DNA of 64,000 nt from Streptomyces sp. NBC_00525 (lineage in GTDB: Bacteria; Actinomycetota; Actinomycetes; Streptomycetales; Streptomycetaceae), in NCBI RefSeq assembly GCF_036346595.1, contig NZ_CP107834.1, forward strand, positions 6,386,001-6,450,000, written 5' to 3'. The notes below the pieces were generated by a model. The model was not told the origin of the DNA and made no database searches. It saw only the letters and a list, made by a program, of their open reading frames with translations. Positions 1 through 9,161 of the stretch are shown here, piece after piece. Each line of letters begins with the position of its first letter. The first letter of the stretch is position 1. Made by a program: the position numbers and the translations under genes.

Positions 1-951
1 CACCACGCCCTCGCGGACGGGATGCGGGCCGTCTCCATCGGCGCCGGCATCTTCGACCAGATCGCCTCCACGGCCACCGGCCGCCCCCGCACCGCCGTCC
101 GGCCCCGGCCGGTGCCGCCCCGGTCCTGGATGCCGGGCCCGCGCCGGGTCGCCGGATTCGCCCTCGGCCGGATCGAGGACCTGGGCCGCGCCCTCGGCGT
201 CGGCGCCTCGCTCGTCCGGGCCGGCCGGCTCGACCCGCGCGGCGCCCCCGCGCTGCGGGCGGGCTCCAGCGGGACGCGCCGGCTCGCCACGGCCGACCTG
301 GACCTGGACGCCGTACGCCGCGTCCGCCGCGCGGCCGGGGGCACCGGGAACGACGTGCTCCTCGCCGTCGTGGCCGGCGCGCTGCGCCGCTGGATGCTGG
401 AGCGCGGCGAGACCCCGCCGCGCGACGAGCCGCGCGCCCTGGTCCCCGTCTCCCGGCGCCGGCCGGGCACCGCGGCCCCGAGCGGCGGCAACCGGCTGTC
501 CGCCTACCTGCTCGCCCTGCCCGTCTCACGCGCCGACCCGCTCGCACGGCTGCGCGCGGTGCGCGAGGCGATGGACCGCAACAAGGCGGCGGGCCCGCTG
601 CGGGGCGCCGGGGCGGTCGCCGTACTGGCCGACCAGCTGCCCCCGCTGGCCCACCGTTTCGGCGCGCCGCTCGCCGGGAACGCCGCCCGGATGCTCTTCG
701 ACGTCCTGGTCACCAGCGTGCCGCTGCCGCGCTCACGGCTCTCGCTGGCCGGATGCCCGCTGAGCGCCCTGTACCCGATGGCGCCGCTGGCCCGCGGCCA
801 GTCCATGGCCGTCGCGCTGACGACGTACGGGTCGCGCGTGCACATCGGCCTGGTGGGCGACGGCAAGGCGCTCCCCGACCTGGAGACACTCGCACGCTGC
901 GCCGACGAGGAGCTGACGGCGCTGCTCACGGCGGTGGGCGAGGAGCGATGA
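1..951 (+). CDS. WS/DGAT-type wax ester synthase / diacylglycerol acyltransferase, 5' end missing
   Basis: The reading frame is open from the first base and begins directly with the catalytic HHALADG sequence (HHxxxDG), the hallmark of wax ester synthase / acyl-CoA:diacylglycerol acyltransferases. Members normally have about 450 residues with this motif near residue 130-140, so roughly the first 130 residues lie outside the window and about 316 codons are seen. The C-terminal half includes NDVLLAVVAGALRRWM and a PLARG...MAVALTTYG stretch typical of the family. The enzyme esterifies acyl-CoA to diacylglycerol or fatty alcohol in storage lipid synthesis and is membrane-associated. The ATG at 22 is internal, not the true start. 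No downstream partner is evident; the next gene is about 100 bases away. Confidence 0.85.
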   Translation, partial: HHALADGMRAVSIGAGIFDQIASTATGRPRTAVRPRPVPPRSWMPGPRRVAGFALGRIEDLGRALGVGASLVRAGRLDPRGAPALRAGSSGTRRLATADLDLDAVRRVRRAAGGTGNDVLLAVVAGALRRWMLERGETPPRDEPRALVPVSRRRPGTAAPSGGNRLSAYLLALPVSRADPLARLRAVREAMDRNKAAGPLRGAGAVAVLADQLPPLAHRFGAPLAGNAARMLFDVLVTSVPLPRSRLSLAGCPLSALYPMAPLARGQSMAVALTTYGSRVHIGLVGDGKALPDLETLARCADEELTALLTAVGEER

Positions 952-1056
952 CCGGGCCATAGATCGGACAAGTGGACGGGGAATCTCCGAGGAATCGGCC
1001 CTGAAGGTGGTCCGCACGGTGTTGACGTGCCCAAGTGATCCGATGACTATTCGTTC

Positions 1057-2106
1057 ATGGCAGCGATCAACGGAACGGGCGACGACAGGATGCCGCGCAC
1101 CGGGCTGGGCGGCGGCACGGTGGAGATCACCGCCCTCTCCTTCGGCGCGGCCGCCCTCGGCAACCTCTTCCGCACGGTGGAACCGGAGCGCGCCGCCGCC
1201 ACCGTGGACGCCGCCTGGGACATCGGCATCCGCTCCTTCGACACCGCGCCGCACTACGGACTCGGACTCTCCGAACGCCGCCTCGGCGCGGCCCTGCGCC
1301 TCCGCCCCCGAGACGCCTACACGCTCTCCACCAAGGTCGGCCGCCTCCTCGACCCGCTGCCGCCCGGCGCCCGGACCGCCGGGCCCGACGGGCTCTCCGA
1401 GGGCTTCGCCGTACCCGCGACCCACCGCCGCCGCTGGGACTTCAGCGCCGCCGGGGTCCGCCGCAGCATCGAGGACAGCCTGGACCGCCTCGGCCTCGAC
1501 CGCATCGACATCGCCTACCTCCACGACCCCGACGACCACGCCGAGGCCGCCTTCCGCGAGGGCTACCCGGAACTGGAGCGGCTGCGCGCCGAAGGCGTCG
1601 TCCGGGCGATCGGCGCCGGCATGAACCGGACCGCCATGCTCACCCGCTTCGTCCGGGACACCGACGTGGACGTCGTCCTGTGCGCCGGCCGGCACACCCT
1701 TCTCGACCAGTCGGCCCTCGACGATCTGCTGCCGGCCGCCGCCGCCCGCGGCCGGAGCGTCGTCGTCGGCGGGGTGTTCAACTCCGGACTCCTCGCCGAC
1801 CCCCGCCCCGGCGCCACCTACGACTACACCACCGCCCCGCCCGACCTCCTGGACCGCGCCCTGCGGATCGAGGCAGTGACCGAGGCCCACGGCGTGCCGC
1901 TGCGCGCCGCCGCCCTGCACTACCCGTTCCGCCACCCCGCCGTCGCCGGGGTGCTCATCGGCGCCCGCACCCCGGACGAGGTCCACGACGCCGCCGTACA
2001 ACTGGAACGGGAGATCCCGGACGCGCTCTGGGCCGATCTGCGCGAGCGGAGCCTGCTGCCCGGCGACGGCGACGCGGACGGAACCGACCACGGCCCCCGG
2101 CCATGA
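1057..2106 (+). CDS. Aldo/keto reductase, L-fucose / D-threo-aldose dehydrogenase type
   Basis: This 349-residue protein has the aldo/keto reductase barrel signatures: SFDTAPHYG (catalytic Asp and Tyr), LSTKVGR (catalytic Lys) and IAYLHDPDD (catalytic His). The length and the insert after the Lys strand resemble the D-threo-aldose/L-fucose dehydrogenase branch, which oxidises L-fucose to the lactone with NAD(P). The next gene overlaps it by ATGA and encodes a lactonase-like amidohydrolase, which supports a sugar-oxidation role. The start at 1057 is an ATG about 105 bases after the previous stop; an internal ATG at 1090 (MPRTGLGGG) is an alternative. The exact sugar is inferred, not shown. Confidence 0.85.
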   Translation: MAAINGTGDDRMPRTGLGGGTVEITALSFGAAALGNLFRTVEPERAAATVDAAWDIGIRSFDTAPHYGLGLSERRLGAALRLRPRDAYTLSTKVGRLLDPLPPGARTAGPDGLSEGFAVPATHRRRWDFSAAGVRRSIEDSLDRLGLDRIDIAYLHDPDDHAEAAFREGYPELERLRAEGVVRAIGAGMNRTAMLTRFVRDTDVDVVLCAGRHTLLDQSALDDLLPAAAARGRSVVVGGVFNSGLLADPRPGATYDYTTAPPDLLDRALRIEAVTEAHGVPLRAAALHYPFRHPAVAGVLIGARTPDEVHDAAVQLEREIPDALWADLRERSLLPGDGDADGTDHGPRP

Positions 2107-2957
2107 ACCCGCCCCGTGTCGTGGACGCCCACCACCACGTCTGGGACCTCTCCGTACGCGACCAGGACTGGATCACCGGCGAGGCGCTGGCCCCGCTGCG
2201 CCGCGACTTCACGCTCGCCGACCTGGAGCCCGAGGCCCGCGCGGCCGGGGTGAGCGCCACCGTGCTCGTGCAGACCGTCACCGACGCCGCCGAGACGCCC
2301 GAGCTCCTCGCCCTCGCCGCCGGCGCCGAACTGGTCGCCGGGGTCGTCGGCTGGAGCGACCTCACCGCACCCGGCATCGCCGACACCCTGGCCGCCCTGC
2401 GCGAACTGCCCGGCGGCGACCGGCTCGCCGGACTGCGCCACCAGGTCCAGGGCGAACCCGACCCCGACTGGCTGACCCGCCCCGACGTACTGCGCGGCCT
2501 GACCGCCGCGGCCGACGCCGGACTCGTCTACGACCTGGTGGTCCTCCCGCACCAGCTCCCCGCCGCCGTCCGGGCCGCAGCCGCGCTCCCCGGCCTCGTG
2601 TTCGTCCTCGACCACGCCGGCAAACCCCCCGTCGCCACCGGCCGCACCCGGCCCTGGGCCGACGACCTGCGCGCCCTCGCCGCCCTCCCCAACACCGTCT
2701 GCAAACTCTCCGGACTCGTCACCGAGGCCGATCCGCACACCTGGACCCCCGACGACCTGCGCCCCTACGCCGACACCGTCCTCGACGCCTTCGGACCCGG
2801 CCGCCTCATGTTCGGCTCCGACTGGCCGGTGTGCCGGCTCGCCGCCACGTACACCGAAGTCCTGGACACCGCCCGCGCCCTGCTCCACGGCCTCTCGGAC
2901 GACGAGCGGGCCGCCGTCCTCGCCACCACCGCCGAACGCGTCTACGGCCTCCGATAG
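2103..2957 (+). CDS. Amidohydrolase family 2, probable L-fuconolactonase
   Basis: The 284-residue protein begins MNPPRVVDAHHHVWDL, the metal-binding HxH of the amidohydrolase-2 family, and carries a VFVLDHAGKPPV strand and a C-terminal LMFGSDWPVCRL (catalytic Asp). These are the usual landmarks of L-fuconolactonase/L-rhamnonolactonase-like enzymes. The ATG at 2103 overlaps the stop of the aldo/keto reductase (ATGA), so the two are translationally coupled and probably act in series: sugar to lactone, lactone to aldonate. The open frame extends further upstream but that part is a shadow of the preceding gene. Substrate specificity is inferred from family and neighbour. Confidence 0.82.
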   Translation: MNPPRVVDAHHHVWDLSVRDQDWITGEALAPLRRDFTLADLEPEARAAGVSATVLVQTVTDAAETPELLALAAGAELVAGVVGWSDLTAPGIADTLAALRELPGGDRLAGLRHQVQGEPDPDWLTRPDVLRGLTAAADAGLVYDLVVLPHQLPAAVRAAAALPGLVFVLDHAGKPPVATGRTRPWADDLRALAALPNTVCKLSGLVTEADPHTWTPDDLRPYADTVLDAFGPGRLMFGSDWPVCRLAATYTEVLDTARALLHGLSDDERAAVLATTAERVYGLR

Positions 2958-2990
2958 GCGCCGCCGACCCGGCTGCGGCAGGCTGGAGCC

Positions 2991-3851
2991 ATGCCCGAAC
3001 TGCCGGAAGTCGAAGCCCTGCGGCTCTTCCTCGACGACCACCTGGTCGGCAAGGAGATCGACCGCGTCCTGCCGCTCGCCATCAGCGTCCTGAAGACGTA
3101 CGACCCGCCGCTCACCGCCCTGCACGGCGGCACGGTCACCGACGTACGGCGGCACGGCAAGTTCCTCGACATCGGCGTCGGACCGCTCCACCTGGTCACC
3201 CACCTCGCACGGGCCGGCTGGCTCCGCTGGAACGACCGCTTCCCCGACACCCCGCCGCGCCCCGGCAAGGGCCCGCTCGCCCTGCGTACCGTCCTCACCG
3301 GCGGCGACGGCTTCGACCTGACCGAGGCCGGCACCACCAAACGCCTCGCCGTCCACCTCGTCCACGACCCCGCCGAAGTACCCGGCGTCGCCCGCCTCGG
3401 GCCCGACCCGCTCGGACCGGCCTTCGACCGGGACGCCTTCGCCGCACTCCTCGACGGGGAACGCCGCCAGATCAAGGGCGCCCTGCGCGACCAGTCGCTC
3501 ATCGCCGGCATCGGCAACGCCTACAGCGACGAGATCCTGCACGTCGCCAGGATGTCGCCGTTCAAGCTCACCGCGAACCTCACCGACGAGGAGATCACCC
3601 GGCTCCACGACGCCCTGCGCACCACCCTGGAGGACGCCGTCGCCCGCTCCGGAGGCGTCGAGGCCGGCCGCCTCAAGGCCGAGAAGAAGAGCGCCATGCG
3701 GGTCCACGGACGCACCGGACAGCCCTGCCCGGTCTGCGGCGACACCATCCGCGAGGTCTCCTTCAGCGACTCCTCGCTCCAGTACTGCCCGACCTGCCAG
3801 ACCGGCGGCAAACCGCTCGCCGACCGCCGGCTGTCCCGACTGCTCAAATAA
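2991..3851 (+). CDS. Fpg/Nei family DNA glycosylase/AP lyase
   Basis: The protein (286 residues) starts MPELPEVEALRLFL. The proline after Met is the catalytic N-terminal residue and PELPEVE is the family signature. A helix-two-turn-helix region (GALRDQSLIAGIGNAYSDEILH) binds DNA. The C-terminal zinc finger is intact, with CPVC and CPTC pairs (CPVCGDTIREVSF and LQYCPTCQTGGK). It excises oxidised bases and nicks abasic sites in base-excision repair. The length is that of the actinobacterial Nei2/Fpg-like group rather than classical MutM, so the preferred lesion is open. It lies 33 bases after the amidohydrolase but has no obvious functional link to it. Confidence 0.9.
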   Translation: MPELPEVEALRLFLDDHLVGKEIDRVLPLAISVLKTYDPPLTALHGGTVTDVRRHGKFLDIGVGPLHLVTHLARAGWLRWNDRFPDTPPRPGKGPLALRTVLTGGDGFDLTEAGTTKRLAVHLVHDPAEVPGVARLGPDPLGPAFDRDAFAALLDGERRQIKGALRDQSLIAGIGNAYSDEILHVARMSPFKLTANLTDEEITRLHDALRTTLEDAVARSGGVEAGRLKAEKKSAMRVHGRTGQPCPVCGDTIREVSFSDSSLQYCPTCQTGGKPLADRRLSRLLK

Positions 3852-3924
3852 CGCCCCGCCCGCACGGCACCCGCCCGCCTCCTTCCACCACCGCCCGGAC
3901 GGCCAGGCCCTACACTCCGGCCTC

Positions 3925-4677
3925 ATGCTCCGCGTACTCGCCGTCGACGACGAAGAACCCGCACTGGAGGAACTGCTCTACCTCCTGCGCGCCGACCCCC
4001 GCATCCGCAGCGCCGAAGGAGCCACCGGGGCCACCGAGGCACTGCGCCGCATCGGCGGCGCCGTGGACGCCGGACCCGACGACCCCGCCGCCATCGACGT
4101 CGTCTTCCTCGACATCCACATGGCCGGCCTCACCGGCCTCGACGTCGCCCAGCTCCTCGCCGGCTTCGCATCCCCGCCGCTCATCGTCTTCGTCACCGCC
4201 CACGAGGGCTTCGCCGTGCACGCCTTCGACCTCAAGGCCGTGGACTACGTCCTCAAACCCGTACGCCGCGAACGCCTCGCCGAGGCCGTCCGCCGGGTCG
4301 CCGAACAGGTCGGGGAGCGCTCCGCCCCCGTCCACGACACCGCGCAGGACCAGATCCCCGTCGAGCTGGGCGGCGTCATCCGGTTCGTCCCGGTCGACGA
4401 CATCGCCTACGCCGAGGCCCAGGGCGACTACGCCCGGCTGCACACCGCGACCGGCAGCCACCTCGTCCGCGTCCCCCTCACCACCCTGGAGGAGCGCTGG
4501 CGCAGCCGCGGCTTCGTCCGCATCCACCGCCGCCACCTCGTGGCCCTCGGACGCATCGACGAACTGCGCCTGGACGCGGGCAGCATGAGCGTGCGCATCG
4601 GCACCGCGGAACTCGCCGTCAGCCGCCGCCACACCCGCGCCCTGCGCGATCTGCTGATGCGGCGGACCGGCCGCTGA
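3925..4677 (+). CDS. LytTR-type response regulator
   Basis: This 250-residue protein has an N-terminal receiver domain with the acidic pair in LAVDDEEPAL, the phospho-acceptor Asp in VVFLDIHMAGLTG, the Thr in VFVTAHEGF and the Lys in YVLKPVRR. A C-terminal LytTR DNA-binding domain spans about residues 145-245 (DDIAYAEAQGDYARLHT, FVRIHRRHLV). The cognate kinase is very probably the LytS-like protein encoded at 6580-7770. Between them lie a small membrane protein and a sodium/solute symporter, so this is a solute-sensing two-component system that likely controls the symporter. It is separated from its next gene by 65 bases. Confidence 0.92.
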   Translation: MLRVLAVDDEEPALEELLYLLRADPRIRSAEGATGATEALRRIGGAVDAGPDDPAAIDVVFLDIHMAGLTGLDVAQLLAGFASPPLIVFVTAHEGFAVHAFDLKAVDYVLKPVRRERLAEAVRRVAEQVGERSAPVHDTAQDQIPVELGGVIRFVPVDDIAYAEAQGDYARLHTATGSHLVRVPLTTLEERWRSRGFVRIHRRHLVALGRIDELRLDAGSMSVRIGTAELAVSRRHTRALRDLLMRRTGR

Positions 4678-4742
4678 CCAGCGGCGACCGCCCCCCGGAA
4701 CCCCTTCCCAGCGGGGCCGGGTGCCGCCTACACTCCGGCCCC

Positions 4743-5105
4743 ATGTCCGCAGAGCCCACACCCCGGCGCGAAGTGGTGACGGGGGAGCCCCGGCGGGTGC
4801 GCCCGCTGCCGCGCTACCGCACCCAGTCGGAGATCGACGAGCAGACCGCACTCGGCGGTGCCTACGTCCGCTCCCTGATGCGCGGGCAACTGCGGGCCGG
4901 GCTCACCGCCTTCGCCGTCCTCGCCGTCGTCGTGGGCACCCTGCCCCTCGTCTTCGAGGCCCTGCACAGCTCCGCCGTCGTCTGGGCGGTCCTCGGCTTC
5001 GCCGCCTACCCGCCGCTCACCCTGCTCGCCTGGTGGTACGTGCGCCGCGCCGAACGCAACGAGAGCGACTTCGCCCGGCTCGTGGAAGGCCGCTCCGCCC
5101 CGTGA
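4743..5105 (+). CDS. Small two-TM membrane protein paired with the symporter
   Basis: A 120-residue protein with a charged N-terminal tail of about 55 residues, then two hydrophobic segments at about residues 56-72 and 80-98, and a charged C-terminus. It resembles the short DUF485-like proteins often encoded just before acetate/solute symporters of the SSS family. Its stop overlaps the symporter start by GTGA, so translation is coupled. A role as accessory subunit or stabiliser of the symporter is inferred from position only. Its ATG at 4743 follows a short GC-rich spacer after the response regulator. Confidence 0.7.
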   Translation: MSAEPTPRREVVTGEPRRVRPLPRYRTQSEIDEQTALGGAYVRSLMRGQLRAGLTAFAVLAVVVGTLPLVFEALHSSAVVWAVLGFAAYPPLTLLAWWYVRRAERNESDFARLVEGRSAP

Positions 5106-6583
5106 GCCGCACGTACGCGGTGGCGGCCGTCGCCGTCGTCGTCCTGGCCACCGTCCTCGTCGGCGGGTTCGGGCTGCGGATCTCCCGCACCACCTCCGAC
5201 TTCTACGTCGCCTCGCGCACCGTACGCCCCCGGCTCAACGCCGCCGCGATCAGCGGCGAATACCTCTCCGCCGCCTCCTTCCTCGGCATCGCCGGACTCG
5301 TGCTCGTCCACGGCCCCGACATGCTCTGGTACCCGGTCGGCTACACCGCCGGCTATCTGGTCCTGCTGGTCTTCGTCGCGGCCCCGCTGCGCCGCTCGGG
5401 GGCGTACACACTGCCCGACTTCGCCGAAGGCCGCCTGGAGTCCCTGCACGTACGCCGGCTCGTCAGCGTGCTCGTCGTCGGCGCCGGCTGGCTCTACCTC
5501 GTCCCCCAGCTCCAGGGCGCCGGCCTCACCCTCAAGATCCTTACCGGGGCGCCCGGCTGGCTCGGCGACGTGCTCGTGGCCTCCGTCGTCGTCCTCGCCG
5601 TCGCCGCCGGCGGCATGCGCTCCATCACCTTCGTCCAGGTCTTCCAGTACTGGCTCAAGCTGACCGCGCTCCTCGTCCCCGCGATCTTCCTGGTCCTGGC
5701 CTGGCAGGGCGACGGACAGCCCCGCATCACCTTCGACGAACACCTCTCCGCCTTCCGCGCCGACCACCCCCTGTACGCCACCTACGGCCTCATCGTCGCC
5801 ACCTTCCTCGGCACCATGGGCCTGCCGCACGTCGTCGTCCGCTTCTACACCAGCCCCAACGGCCGCGACGCCCGCCGCACCACCGTCGCCGTCCTCGCCC
5901 TCATCGGCGTCTTCTACCTCCTGCCACCCGTCTACGGCGCGCTGGGCCGGCTGTACGCCCCCGAGCTGATCCACGGCGGCGACGCGGACGCCGCCGTCCT
6001 CCTGCTGCCCGGCCGGGTCATCGGCGGACTCGGCGGCGACCTGCTCGGGGCCCTCGTCGCCGGCGGCGCCTTCGCCGCGTTCCTGTCCACCGCATCCGGC
6101 CTCACCATGGCCGTCGCCGGGGTCATCACCCAGGACGTGCTCCCCTCGCGCGGCGTCCGGCACTTCCGGCTGGCCACCGTCCTCGCCATCTCCGTGCCCC
6201 TGGCCGGCTCCCTGCTGGTCAGCCGCGTCCCCGTCGCCGACTCCGTCGGCATGGCCTTCGCCGTCTCCGCCTCCTCCTTCTGCCCGCTCCTCGTCCTCGG
6301 CATCTGGTGGCGCGGGCTCACCCCGCCCGGAGCCGTCGCCGGACTCCTCCTCGGCGGCGGCTCCGCACTGCTGTCCGTCGCCATCACCTTCAGCGGCGCC
6401 GTCCGCCCGCCCGGCTGGCCGCACGCCCTGCTCGCCTGGCCCGCCGTCTGGTCCGTGCCGGTCGGCTTCCTCGCGATGATCCTGGTCTCGCTCGCCACCC
6501 CGAACCGGATACCCGCCGGCACCAACGCCGCCATGACCCGCTACCACCTGCCCGAAACGCTCACCTCCGGGAGGCACCGGTGA
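5102..6583 (+). CDS. Sodium/solute symporter (SSS family)
   Basis: A 493-residue polytopic membrane protein with about 13 hydrophobic helices. Landmarks are DFYVASRTVRPRLNAAAISGEYLSA-type sequence near residue 35-60 (here split over helix 2) and the GLPHVVVRFYTSP segment typical of acetate/proline-type SSS transporters. The GTG start at 5102 is chosen because it overlaps the stop of the small membrane protein and puts the first helix (YAVAAVAVVVLATVL) at the N-terminus. Its own stop overlaps the sensor kinase start, so symporter and kinase are made together. The likely substrate is a small organic acid, but this is inference from the family. Confidence 0.88.
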   Translation: MSRTYAVAAVAVVVLATVLVGGFGLRISRTTSDFYVASRTVRPRLNAAAISGEYLSAASFLGIAGLVLVHGPDMLWYPVGYTAGYLVLLVFVAAPLRRSGAYTLPDFAEGRLESLHVRRLVSVLVVGAGWLYLVPQLQGAGLTLKILTGAPGWLGDVLVASVVVLAVAAGGMRSITFVQVFQYWLKLTALLVPAIFLVLAWQGDGQPRITFDEHLSAFRADHPLYATYGLIVATFLGTMGLPHVVVRFYTSPNGRDARRTTVAVLALIGVFYLLPPVYGALGRLYAPELIHGGDADAAVLLLPGRVIGGLGGDLLGALVAGGAFAAFLSTASGLTMAVAGVITQDVLPSRGVRHFRLATVLAISVPLAGSLLVSRVPVADSVGMAFAVSASSFCPLLVLGIWWRGLTPPGAVAGLLLGGGSALLSVAITFSGAVRPPGWPHALLAWPAVWSVPVGFLAMILVSLATPNRIPAGTNAAMTRYHLPETLTSGRHR

Positions 6584-7770
6584 CCGGTGCCGGAATCGCC
6601 GCCGTCCTCGTCCTCGCCACGCTGCTCCTCGGCGGCGCCTTCCTGCTCGGCCGCCGCACCGCCCCGCCGCCGCGCACCAGCGACGTCGGCACGCCCGTCG
6701 AGCACGCCACCTTCGAGACCCTGCACACCGCGTCCCTGGCCGCGCCCCCGCTGCGCGCCGGACTCACCGAGGACAGCGCCCGCCGGTCGGCCCGCCGGCT
6801 GCGCTCCCTGCTCGGCACCGACGCGCTGTGCCTCACCGACCGCGACGGGGTCCTCGTGTGGGACGGCGAGGGCGAGCACCACGGACGGCACATCATGGAG
6901 CAGGTCGCCGGGGTCCTGGAGACGGGCCGCGACACCGCCTTCCGCAGCGGCTGCGACGACGTGGACTGCCCGCTGAACTGGGCCGTCGCCGTCCCCCTCA
7001 CCGTCGACAACCGGGTCCTGGGCACCCTCGTCGCCTACGCCTCCCGCGAATCGGCCGTCCTGGCCCGAGCGGCCGGCGAGGTCGCCCGCTGGGTCTGCGT
7101 CCAGCTCGAACTCGCCGAACTCGACCGCTCACGCACCCGGCTCATCGAGGCCGAGATCAGGGCCCTGCGCGCCCAGATCTCCCCGCACTTCATCTTCAAC
7201 TCGCTGGCCGCCATCGCCTCCTTCGTCCGCACCGACCCGGAGAAGGCCCGCGAACTGCTCCTGGAGTTCGCCGACTTCACGCGCTACTCGTTCCGCAGCC
7301 ACGGCGACTTCACCACCCTCGCCGACGAACTGCACTCCATCGACCAGTACCTCGCCCTGGTCCGTGCCCGCTTCGGCGACCGGCTCTCCGTCACCCTCCA
7401 GGTCGCCCCCGAGGTCCTGCCCGTCGCCCTGCCCTTCCTGTGCCTCCAGCCCCTCGTCGAGAACGCCGTCAAACACGGCCTCGAAGGCGCCGTCACTTCC
7501 AGCCGCATCACCATCAGCGCCCTGGACGCCGGCTCCGAGGCCGAGGTCGTCATCGAGGACGACGGCACCGGCATGGACCCCCAGCGGCTGCGGCACATCC
7601 TGCGCGGCGAGGGCGGGCGCTCCACCGGCATCGGCCTGCTGAACGTCGACGAACGGCTCCGCCAGGTGTACGGGGACGACTACGGGCTCGTCATCGAGAC
7701 GGGCATCGGCGCCGGCATGCGGATCACCGTACGGCTACCCAAGTACCGCGCCGGGGTCCACGGCACCTGA
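6580..7770 (+). CDS. LytS-like sensor histidine kinase
   Basis: A 396-residue protein with one N-terminal membrane helix (AAVLVLATLLLGGAFLLG), a GAF-like region at about residues 60-180 that includes SGCDDVDCPL, then the His-kinase core of the LytS type: QISPHFIFNSLAAI with the phospho-accepting His near residue 205, and an HATPase with N-box LVENAVKHGLEG and G-box EDDGTGMDP and STGIGLLNV. The GTG at 6580 overlaps the symporter stop. It is the natural partner of the LytTR regulator at 3925-4677. The two Cys in the GAF-like region could bind a ligand or sense redox, which is speculative. Confidence 0.9.
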   Translation: MTGAGIAAVLVLATLLLGGAFLLGRRTAPPPRTSDVGTPVEHATFETLHTASLAAPPLRAGLTEDSARRSARRLRSLLGTDALCLTDRDGVLVWDGEGEHHGRHIMEQVAGVLETGRDTAFRSGCDDVDCPLNWAVAVPLTVDNRVLGTLVAYASRESAVLARAAGEVARWVCVQLELAELDRSRTRLIEAEIRALRAQISPHFIFNSLAAIASFVRTDPEKARELLLEFADFTRYSFRSHGDFTTLADELHSIDQYLALVRARFGDRLSVTLQVAPEVLPVALPFLCLQPLVENAVKHGLEGAVTSSRITISALDAGSEAEVVIEDDGTGMDPQRLRHILRGEGGRSTGIGLLNVDERLRQVYGDDYGLVIETGIGAGMRITVRLPKYRAGVHGT

Positions 7771-7804
7771 GCACCGGAGGCCCGGACCACCCGGCCGCGC
7801 CCCC

Positions 7805-8308
7805 TCAGTACAGGTGCACCGCCAGATGCCCCAGCGGAAGGCCCAGCTGCCAGGCCGGCGTCCACACCTGCGCGCCCTCCTCGGCCTCCCCGTCCGGACC
7901 GTCCGCCGCCTCCCAGGGCAGCGGGCCGATCGCCTCCAGGTCGGCGGCCAGCAGCTCCGTCTCCTCCAGCCACCGCCACGCCGACCGCGCCAGCGCCACG
8001 TCCGCGTCCGTCGCGCCCGCGACCGGTGCGCCGAGCCGGTCGCACACCCAGGGGCGCCACGGAGCCCCGTGCGCGGTGAGCAGCCGCAGCTCGTCCACCC
8101 GGGCCGCCGGCAGCGCCCCGGCCACCGCACCGTCCAGCAGGAAGATGGTCAGCGCCAGCGCGTCCCGGCCCGCCCGGTACTCCAGCGTCGCCGGCTCCAT
8201 CAGATCGCCGGTGCGCAGCAACTCGTCGGCGAGGTACTCCGCGTACATCCAGGCCATCGGTACCGGCAGCTCGTCCGCGCCGGACCCCTCATGACGTTCC
8301 GGAGGCAT
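7805..8308 (-). CDS. Hypothetical protein downstream of an ECF sigma factor
   Basis: A soluble protein of about 167 residues, rich in Ala, Leu, Trp and acidic residues, with no zinc finger and no membrane segment, so not a typical anti-sigma factor. I do not recognise the family. It follows the sigma factor gene by about 11 bases on the same strand and is probably co-transcribed. The start at 8308 (MPPERHEGSG) has a GAGG nine bases upstream; an ATG at 8323 is the alternative. Downstream, only about 34 bases separate it from the convergent kinase gene. A role linked to the sigma factor can be suspected only from position. Confidence 0.6.
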   Translation of the reverse strand: MPPERHEGSGADELPVPMAWMYAEYLADELLRTGDLMEPATLEYRAGRDALALTIFLLDGAVAGALPAARVDELRLLTAHGAPWRPWVCDRLGAPVAGATDADVALARSAWRWLEETELLAADLEAIGPLPWEAADGPDGEAEEGAQVWTPAWQLGLPLGHLAVHLY

Positions 8309-8319
8309 CCCGTATCGCC

Positions 8320-8979
8320 TCATTCCCTCGTTCTCGGGACCGTACGGCCGGCAGGCTCCCGGCCGGTTCCCCACGCAGCATTGAACCGGGGGAGCGCGCC
8401 CCGCGTGGCCAGAAGGGAAGTATCCGCCGCGCCCGATGCGTCACACACTCGGGTACGCACCGCCCTGCCGGAGTAGCCGGGCAGGCGGCGGGAGAGGAGC
8501 CGGAGCGCGTAGTGCGACCGCGACTTGACCGTGCCCGCCGGAATCCCCAGCACCTCGGCGGTCTCGCCCACGCTCAGCCCCCGGAAGTAGATCTGCACCA
8601 GCACCGACCGGTGCTCCGGGCTCAGGGCGCGCACCGCCTCGCGCACATCGAGCGCCGCGACCGCGGACTCCGCGGTGTCCGAACCCGCCGGGGCGCACTC
8701 CAGGACCACATCGCTGACCTCGGCGGGCCGGGCCAGCCGGGAGCGCCGGGCGTCGATCGCCAGGCGGCGCGCCACGGTGAACAGCCAGGGCCGCATCGAC
8801 TCGTACGGGCCGTCGAACGCCTCCGGGTGCTGCCAGGCCCGTACGAGCGTCTCCTGGAGCAGGTCCTCGGCGCGCTGCCGGTCGCCGAAGGTCAGCCCGA
8901 GGAGGAAGTGGAACACGGCGGGTCCGTGATCACGCTGGAGCTCCGCGAGCGCCCGCTCATCGGTCGTCGTCGTGGTCAT
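8320..8979 (-). CDS. ECF-family RNA polymerase sigma factor
   Basis: A protein of 219 residues. Region 2 is seen in LQRDHGPAVFHFLLGLTFGDRQRAEDLLQETLVRAWQ-type sequence and in YESMRPWLFTVARRLAIDARR; region 4 in LSPEHRSVLVQIYFRGLSVGETAEVLGIPAGTVKSR. These are diagnostic of group 4 sigma factors. The start at 8979 (MTTTTTDERALAEL) puts region 2 in its usual place; the frame is open further upstream without homologous content. The protein continues about 45 residues past region 4, a low-complexity tail that most ECFs lack. No classical anti-sigma gene is adjacent; the downstream gene is unrecognised. Confidence 0.88.
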   Translation of the reverse strand: MTTTTTDERALAELQRDHGPAVFHFLLGLTFGDRQRAEDLLQETLVRAWQHPEAFDGPYESMRPWLFTVARRLAIDARRSRLARPAEVSDVVLECAPAGSDTAESAVAALDVREAVRALSPEHRSVLVQIYFRGLSVGETAEVLGIPAGTVKSRSHYALRLLSRRLPGYSGRAVRTRVCDASGAADTSLLATRGALPRFNAAWGTGREPAGRTVPRTRE

Positions 8980-9161
8980 GGTGAACGCCCTTCCCGCCAG
9001 GTCCTGCCGCCTCGTTGCCGACCTGGCGTATACGAGCGCATTCAGGCCACGAGGAACAGGACGAGGGCGGTGCCGTGCGACGAACGGTCGCACCGAGCGG
9101 CGAGTGGTGCGGTGAACGGTCGGGCACCTCCGGCGAGCGGACGGGCACCTCCGGAGGGCGG

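Noticed and set aside
1920..3926. Long minus-strand frame opposite the amidohydrolase and glycosylase genes
   Set aside because: It has shadow composition and conflicts with three supported genes.
5006..6577. Minus-strand frame opposite the symporter
   Set aside because: Low-complexity Gly/Glu/Asp shadow of a membrane protein gene.
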